A DNA stretch of 64,000 bases from Larix kaempferi (Eukaryota; Streptophyta; Pinopsida; Pinales; Pinaceae), in assembly GCA_027924585.1 (NCBI GenBank), contig BSBM01000602.1, positions 6,695,501 to 6,759,500 of the forward strand, written 5' to 3'. The notes beneath the pieces were generated by a model, which saw nothing but the letters and a program-made list of their open reading frames with translations, was not told the origin of the DNA and ran no database searches. Each line of letters opens with the position of its first letter. The stretch's first letter is position 1. Shown in pieces: positions 57,910 through 64,000 of this stretch. A program made the position numbers and the translations under genes.

Positions 57910-58330
57910 AACCCATTGACAATGAACTGAACAATCTCGATGAAAAAACAAAACTCCTTACTTCTGCTCTTGAATCTAACCAATATGAAAAAAAATATGC
58001 TTTGAATCATTTCTTCAAAAGTTGAATTTGGACAAAGACAACTACATTGTGCTACTACGTTCCTTGATTAGACAACCCACACTATTGCTAAAAAGACATC
58101 TATCGGATATTTGGATAAATCCATTTGCAAAGAACATTCCAAAATTGTGGCAAGCAAATACTGATGCTCAATTCATTTTAGATGCTTATGCTACGGCAAC
58201 ATATGTAACTTCATATATCACAAAACTAGACAGACCTATGACAAAGGCATTAAAGAAGATCAAGGAAGAGTCAATTGCAAACAAATATGGACAACTTGAA
58301 ACAATATGCAAATTAGGAAACACGCTCTTA
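57910..58330 (+). pseudogene. Rep two-tyrosine region of the Helentron polyprotein
   Basis: After frameshifts at about 57888 and about 57990 (in an A8 run) the frame from 58022 contains INPFAKNIPKLWQAN and FILDAYATATYVTSYITK. This is the Rep catalytic Tyr motif Y-x3-Y, here Tyr61 and Tyr65 of the 58022 frame (58202-58204 and 58214-58216). The tyrosines attack the DNA backbone and hold the cleaved end. Spacing from the HUH motif fits Helitron Reps. Another frameshift near 58310 moves the sequence to the helicase frame. Confidence 0.88.
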
Positions 58331-59079
58331 AACATGTGCAACAAATGTCAATTAGACAAGCGATCCATATTATTCTCTCTTTGCCTTTGCATTCATCATC
58401 AAGAAAAACAATTTTCATCAACACTGCTCCTGACGATAAACGAGTTGTTGCCTTGAAAAAACCATCTCTATTGAAAAAAAAATCAGATGAATCTGAAGAC
58501 ATACTTTTCCCTTCAATAATAGATAGATACATTGAATGTCCTAATGAACTTGAAACTCTTAGTCTTGATGAATATGCTTCCTTTTATTGCTTCATAGACG
58601 GGAAAACAATCAAAAGAAATAGGCTGTGCATTATTCGATATATACGATATAGACAAGAAAAAGATCTAGAAAACTTTGCACGAGAGAAGCTACTGCTCTT
58701 TGTCCATTTTAGACACCTAGACAACTTTCTAACTCATTTGCTTCAAACTTGGACACAATCATATGAGCGATACAAGTCACAAATATCAATTGTTGAGCAA
58801 ACATTCTTCCCTAAAGCAACAAGCAAATGGGGTGATCTTGACATTGCAAAGGATATTGTCGAAACACAATTGGAAGTTGCTAATTCCTCTAAAGCAACAT
58901 CGGAACCCATGTATGATTCCATGGCTTTTGAAAAAATTGATATCCATAATGATCTTGTTCATAAAAAAAGAATTGATCTGCAACAAGACCTAAACCTTTG
59001 CAATTTCAAAGAAAATCCTTTTCTACCTAACATGGAACAATATATTGCAACAAGAAGAAACCTAAACAATGAACAATAG
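58306..59079 (+). pseudogene. Linker between Rep and helicase of the Helentron polyprotein
   Basis: Contains MSIRQAIHIILSLPLHSSSR followed by TIFINTAPDDKRVVALKK, a block conserved between Rep and helicase in Helentron-type proteins, then SIIDRYIECPNELETLSLDEYASFY. The rest is charged and helical. A TAG at 59077-59079 and a shift in the A9 run near 59105 separate it from the Walker A motif. The first dozen codons overlap the end of the Rep frame. Confidence 0.82.
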
Positions 59080-59095
59080 TCTATAGTAAAAGAGA

Positions 59096-60430
59096 TTGTT
59101 ACTAGAAAAAAAAACCAATCCTTCCAAGCCAATACACTTATTTCTAACAGGAAGTGCTGGTACAGGGAAAACACACACTGCAAAAGCTCTTTTCAATGCT
59201 CTTTTTTTGTTGTATGATAAAGCACTTGGAAGTGACCCATTGAAAAGAAAAGGGCTCATTGTAGCACTTACTGGAAAAGCAGCATATAATGTTGACGGCA
59301 TCACTGTCCATTCTTCTTTTAAACTTCCCCTGAATTCTGGCAACTTGCTCCCATTAAGTTCAAATACATTAGATATTCTTACAAAAGACTCTGATCAACT
59401 TCAAGTGTTGTTGCTTGATGAAGTGTCTTTAATAGGTTCGCCTATGCTTTATAACATAGATAAACGTATGCACGAAATCAAGCATGCTCCAACAAATCCA
59501 TTTGGAAATGTTGATGTAATTTTCTGTGGTGATTTATTTCAAGTTGAACCAGTACATGATTCTTGGATTTTTGAATTTCCAACTTTCCGACAAGACAAGT
59601 TCCCATATATTTTTTGGCTTGACAATATAAAATATTATGAACTTACAAAGGTTGTTAGACAAGAAAATGACATTTTCATATAAATTTTAAATAGAATCAG
59701 AAAAGGCCTACAGTTAGCTAGCGATATTCAATATTTAAATGCACATTGCCATAGACCAACACCTATTGATCCGACATTTCCATTCTTGTATTATCGTAAC
59801 AAAGATGTCGATTTCCATAATTCAAAAATGTTGTCATATGTAGAAACAGAAGCATTCACATTCATAGCGCATGACAGCAAAATTGATGAAGCTGACGTCA
59901 ATTATGAACGGCAAAAAATGAATCAACTTCCCCAATCAATTGTATTGAAAAAAAACATGCTTGTTGAATTGAATGGTGGAAACTATCTCATTGAAGATGG
60001 ACTTGTAAATGGAACGGAAGCTATTTTTCGGCACTACGACAAAACCTGCTCAAACGTTATCTGGCTTGAGTTTCCTAGTCCAAAGATAGGTGCAATTACA
60101 CGTACTAATATGCATTGTCTATACAACAATTCTATAAACCATACTTGGACACCTATCAAAAGAATATCAACACAGATCTTGGTTGGGAATAAAAGAAATT
60201 TTGTTAGGATACAATTCCCAATTCAATTGGCATGTGCTAGAACAATTCATAGAGCACAAGGTTTGACATTTGAAAAAGTTGCATTTGATCCAAAAGGGGT
60301 TACAAGGCATGGCCTTGTTTACACTGCACTTTCTCGTGTAAAAACCATTGAATGTCTCTATCTTGTAAACAAATTAGAACAAAAGAACTTTACTGTTTCA
60401 TCAAAAGTACTTGTCGAATCAACTAGATAA
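59096..60430 (+). pseudogene. Pif1-family (SF1B) helicase of the Helentron polyprotein
   Basis: Motif I is FLTGSAGTGKTHTAKAL (about 59138-59190). GLIVALTGKAAYNVDGITVHSSF gives motif Ia and its flank. VLLLDEVSLIGS is motif II and FCGDLFQVEP motif III. The element-specific IEDGLVNGTEA comes later. ACARTIHRAQGLTFEKVAFD and GLVYTALSRVKTIE are motifs V and VI. All lie in one frame with a single TAA at 59681-59683, probably a former Gln codon. The helicase unwinds donor DNA during strand displacement. It ends at TAA 60428-60430, yet the same frame runs on directly into the nuclease domain. Confidence 0.93.
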
Positions 60431-61123
60431 ATAAAAGATGCATCATTGCAATTTCAATATGGTCTAAAGTCAATTCCTTGTAATCAACATCTTATTATAT
60501 GTTCACTTAATACACGTAGTATGGTCTTGCACATTGAGGGCATTGCACATGACACTGAACTATTAGAATCACACATTCTATGCCTGCAAGAAACCCATTT
60601 GCATTCGCCTCCCATGCACATAGTATTTGCAAACCAATACACATGCATTGCAACTTATTCAATGCATGGTCTCGTAATCGCTGTCAAAAAAGGGATTCCA
60701 ATCTTGCAGACCGCAACATACAATGAAAAATTCGTTGAGGTAATTGTCATTGATCTTAAACTTCATAACAACACCATGAAGATTATAAATATATATATCA
60801 AACCAAATACTGTATTTGACAAAGTCAATTGTGCACTCAATTGCATTTTGTCACAAAACAATAATACGAAAATGCCTATTGTTCTTGCCGGTGACTTCAA
60901 CATCGACATGTTGAAGGAAACAATGACTAAAAAATTAATCCAGTCATATATGCAAACAAAAAAACTGAAGTTAAAAACAAGTCATATCACAACTAGATAT
61001 GATTCTATGATTGATCATTTTTGGACAAATTTAGATCTTGATACAATTTCATTTACTATCTCAGATGCATATTGGTCTGACCATTTTAGCTGTTTTTTAT
61101 CAATTCCTTTTGATTCAATATAA
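60431..61123 (+). pseudogene. EEP (APE-like) endonuclease domain of the Helentron polyprotein
   Basis: Exonuclease-endonuclease-phosphatase fold, about 225 residues. LIICSLNTRSM holds the N-terminal Asn. ILCLQETHL supplies the metal-binding Glu. VLAGDFNIDML carries the Asp and Asn, DSMIDHFWTN the second Asp, and WSDHFSCFLS the catalytic Asp-His. No internal stop is present. It follows the helicase in the same frame across one TAA, so it was probably its C-terminal domain, as in known Helentrons. It has similarity of fold, not of sequence, to the LINE nuclease at 3570. The stop is at 61121-61123. Its role in transposition is not established. Confidence 0.9.
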
Positions 61124-61934
61124 TCTACCTGCATTGCATATTTCAAAGAATATATCCATGATATCGTGCTTGCCTTCTTTTATTTGAGTTTTTGAAATTT
61201 CAAAGACATTGATTCTCAATTTTTAAAACTACAAGCAAAAATTTATATAAAAAAACAAACTAGCATTTGGCAATTAACTTCTTTCTTTTCTTTTGCAATG
61301 AACAAAGTATTGCCCAATTCCCTTGCTTTTTCAACCTCCAATTTTCTTTTTCCTCATGCATACTCTGACATGCCATCCATTATTTTGTAGCGACCATCGA
61401 CTAATATGCATTGACTATTATCTATGCACAATAATTTGAAAAAAAAAAATAAAAAAAAAAAAACAAGAGAAAAAAAACACTGTTGCTTCAGCTATAAACA
61501 TCAAACAATAGCTTTTTGTCTACTTTTATAGACAAGAATCAATGTTTTGTTCTTTTGTAGCATTATGTTTCAAATGCAGTTACCTAAACTCTTTACAATT
61601 TTTTTATTTTATTCATTAACTATTGTTTAACCAGAAACATTACTTAAACAAACATCAATCTTATGTACTTCTATTCATAGATATTTAAATTATAGTTATT
61701 GACATCAACACATTTGTTTCTTCTTTCTTATATGCCAAAACTCAATGCAATATCCCTTTCCAAAATTCTTGACAATTCAATTTGCTTTAGTCTATATCTA
61801 TAAATATCTATGCTTTGCATGTGACTACTAATGGTTTGAGATCTAGATCATTTTTCAGAATCGGTTAAAAAAAAAACATATTAAAAAAATATAGACAACA
61901 CAAAGAAATTTGCTAGAAGCAAATCATTGTTGCA
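61124..61934. other. Spacer between EEP nuclease and RPA gene
   Basis: AT-rich, about 810 bp, with an A-rich block at 61438-61490. It presumably holds the RPA promoter, but I see no convincing TATA box with correct spacing. Confidence 0.4.
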
Positions 61935-62062
61935 ATGACATCTGCATTGAGCACCCCATCTGCTAAAGCAAATATTTTTTCTTCACAAGACATTGCAGAG
62001 ACAGAATCAATTGCAACAGCCTCATTGCCCATTTCCAATGCAAAAACAACCAGTCCAAAGAG

Positions 62063-62300
62063 GTAATGTTGCTTTGCATCGAACCTAGTCATTTTTTTTT
62101 GTCTTAGATTTTTGTTTCTTAATTTTTTTCTCTTCTACTCAAATCTAAGTTAATTCATTTCACCAATTTTCTTGTACATAATCTGTATTCTTTTTCATGT
62201 CCTTGCCTAGAAATAATGTAATTGTGTGTACATAGCTACCAACAACAGACAATTGTAAACTCTAATTGCTCCTTTCTGTTCCATCTTCTTATGTTCACAG
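62063..62300 (+). other. RPA-like intron 1
   Basis: GTAATG donor and TTCACAG acceptor. Joining preserves the Arg codon AG/A and gives SPKR-LKQAVV in frame. The interior is T-rich, 238 bp. Confidence 0.8.
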
Positions 62301-62826
62301 ATTAAAGCAAGCAGTTGTTCAAGCTTCATCTATTGTAGAGTTATGTACTATGTCTCATGCCAATGTTTTTGAGGGAGATATTTTAATTGTCTATGGCCCT
62401 GCACAAAATCGAACACAAAATTCACCTGTGAAGACAAAGATTCTGCATGCAGACCTTGTAGACAAACATGGTTTCATGACAATTACTATTACCATGAATG
62501 ACAACCTCATCAACAGATTTGGCAACTTCTTGTTGCCTGGAAAAAGTGTCTGAATTATTGGATTTGAATTAAATAAAAAAGGTCAATATGATCGTGGAGA
62601 TGCTATGAACTCCATAGCAATATTGCCTTCCAGCCACATTGAAACAATAGATCAAGTATGTAAGACATGTTGTCTTCCTCCAGACACTACAATTACTGAG
62701 CTAGTTTCATCTGATGAGGCATATGTTGTTGGTTCAGTTGCTGCTATAGTAGTTGCATGCGAATACAAAAACAAACAATTGGATTTCTACATCAGGGATG
62801 GTGAAACTCCAAATGACTATGCAACT

Positions 62827-62997
62827 GTACTGTCAACTTGCTTTTGTTCTTTCCAAAGCTCATATTAATTTTATTTTTTTGTCATTTCATTGTTAATTGC
62901 TGATACAACTGCACTTTCCTCTAAGTTTATATGTATTTGTCCATTGCAAATTATTTATACATTTTTTTTTCTGACTTTTTCTTTTTCATTCTCACAG
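62827..62997 (+). other. RPA-like intron 2
   Basis: GTACTG donor, long pyrimidine tract and CTCACAG acceptor, phase 0, 171 bp. A second donor at 62832 would break the frame, so 62827 is preferred. Confidence 0.75.
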
Positions 62998-63210
62998 TTT
63001 CAAGTCAACGACAACTATAAAAACTTCTTTATACGGGTGCAACAGCAGCTTGCACAGGACGAGCCACCACTCTATTTATTCAAAAACATTGTTCAACCAG
63101 GCCCAAAAGGCATTCATCTGATGAAGGCCTCCCAGGACACATTTATTGATCCACTCAATGATGAATTTGCAATTCAAGATTTGCTTATGATTGTTGAAGC
63201 TAAGACACGG

Positions 63211-63744
63211 GTCAGAGATACATTCCATTGTTCTTTGTTAAACTATGAAATCGTTGTAACAATTCTTCTAATTCATAGCACAAGAAAGAAAAAAGAAAAA
63301 ACAACATACTCTATTTGTCTTTTCACATATGTTCTATCTTTTCAGTTCTCACCAACTATTTTAAAAGTTACCTATTCATTATATTTTATCGTAAACAAGA
63401 AACAATCCATATCAACTGTTTTACTAACAAGATTATCTAGACAATCCATATTCATGAAACCAACTATGTTGTAGCTAGAAAAAATCCTATTTCAACACTG
63501 TCCCAGAACATTTGCATAGGTCCATGTCTTCTGCAACACCCTATTTGCATTTATACTATTACAACATTTAAAAAGAAAAGATGTTGTTTCTTTTTTTCCC
63601 ACCTTTTCTTTCCAATACTTTTAGCAATAGGTCTAATTTTTTTCTCCCTTTCTTCTTTGCAACTTGTATTTTCTCCTGCACCATTTCTATATACTTGTAC
63701 TTATCTCATACTCTATATATTTCGTATCTTGAAAATTGCAATAG
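63211..63744 (+). other. RPA-like intron 3
   Basis: GTCAGA donor after ACACGG and GCAATAG acceptor before ATATATGG, phase 0, 534 bp. In-frame stops inside rule out retention. Confidence 0.65.
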
Positions 63745-64000
63745 ATATATGGATTGCTCAAAATTAAAAATGCTTTTGCACCACCATTCCAATGTACATG
63801 CGCAAAATGCAAGCTTCCGATGATCCAAAGCACCACATTTTGTTCTTTTTGTAATCAAGAAACAGCTGCAGCCTATGAGCATATCTTGCAATGCAAACTG
63901 GAAACAGATAAGGGAATCCTCGAATGCAGTCTTCGAGGTGCACAACTGAAAGAATATTGTCCACTTGTTGCAGCTATCTCATATGAACAATATTGTCATG

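Larger units (their letters stand above)
54285..64000 (+). mobile_element. Helentron-like rolling-circle transposon, inactive copy
   Basis: All modules lie on one strand over about 9.7 kb: OTU, OTU-like, Helitron N-terminal (DUF6570-like), Rep HUH nuclease, Pif1-type helicase, EEP nuclease, then a separate RPA1-like gene. Rep plus helicase defines Helitrons. The added EEP nuclease and OTU protease characterise the Helentron/Helitron2 branch. The RPA companion is common in plant Helitrons. Reading-frame breaks: TAA 54603, frameshift about 55945, shift about 57888, shift about 57990, shift about 58310, TAG 59077, shift about 59105, TAA 59681, TAA 60428, plus TGA 62551 in RPA. Neither terminus is identified; the right one lies outside the window. 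Confidence 0.88.
61935..64000 (+). pseudogene. RPA1-like single-stranded DNA-binding protein gene, four exons, cut by window edge
   Basis: Exons fit GT-AG rules with compatible phases: 61935-62062, 62301-62826, 62998-63210 and 63745 to the edge. Exon 1 encodes a Ser/Thr/Ala-rich start. Exon 2 has an OB fold: ADLVDKHGFMTITITMNDNLINRF, then IIGFELNKKGQYDRGDAMNS, the DBD-B hallmark. Exon 4 has a zinc ribbon, CAKCK and FCSFCN, followed by LQCKLETDKGILECSLRG, as in the RPA70 C-terminal DBD-C. A TGA at 62551-62553 interrupts exon 2, probably from an Arg codon. RPA-like proteins of plant Helitrons are thought to protect displaced single strands. A captured host RPA1 gene is the alternative. Confidence 0.85.

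Overview
The window looks like nuclear DNA from a land plant with a large, transposon-filled genome. The evidence is the AT-rich intergenic sequence, plant-type LTR retrotransposons primed by initiator tRNA-Met, LINEs, tRNA-derived SINE-like units, and a Helitron-class element carrying an intron-containing RPA gene. The sequence alone does not give the species; a gymnosperm or fern would fit, but that is a guess. I found no intact host gene, no tRNA or rRNA gene and no CRISPR array. Almost every recognisable coding region belongs to a mobile element and is broken.

Layout. 0-2.3 kb: a 60-bp tandem repeat, a SINE-like unit and AT-rich spacer. 2.7-6.7 kb: a full-span but decayed LINE (coiled-coil ORF1, APE-type endonuclease, reverse transcriptase) followed by a (TA)n run. 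7.2-13.2 kb: a tandem duplication of a noncoding unit of about 2.9 kb, each copy with a tRNA-like head. 13.2-19.0 kb: AT-rich tandem repeats, a minus-strand SINE-like unit and a 1.6-kb minus-strand LINE-type insertion with a 14-bp target duplication; its interior is a GGTTATCAGG-type minisatellite. 19.0-25.5 kb: a complete but dead Ty1/copia element with 540-bp LTRs. It lacks recognisable protease and integrase, and its 3' region holds an alternating two-variant minisatellite. 27.4-36.8 kb: a young non-autonomous LTR element (LARD type) with 1,598-bp LTRs that differ at five bases, inserted into an older copia-like LTR. 40.3-43.1 kb: a minus-strand LINE remnant with an RNase H domain, split by a solo LTR. 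43.4-43.6 kb: a SINE with an 18-bp target duplication. 46.1-53.5 kb: a mosaic of tandem and inverted repeats.

The most interesting part is 54.3-64.0 kb. It is a Helentron-like rolling-circle transposon reading rightward. In order it encodes an OTU protease domain, a second OTU-like domain whose catalytic Cys is a Ser, a Helitron N-terminal/Rep HUH nuclease, a Pif1-family helicase and an exonuclease-endonuclease-phosphatase (EEP) domain. Downstream on the same strand is a four-exon RPA1-like ssDNA-binding gene with a zinc ribbon, running off the right edge. The catalytic motifs of Rep, helicase, EEP and the first OTU are visible, but at least eight or nine stops and frameshifts make this copy non-autonomous. 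OTU and EEP modules are the mark of Helentron/Helitron2 elements and are not part of canonical plant Helitrons, while an RPA gene is typical of plant Helitrons, so the combination deserves follow-up.
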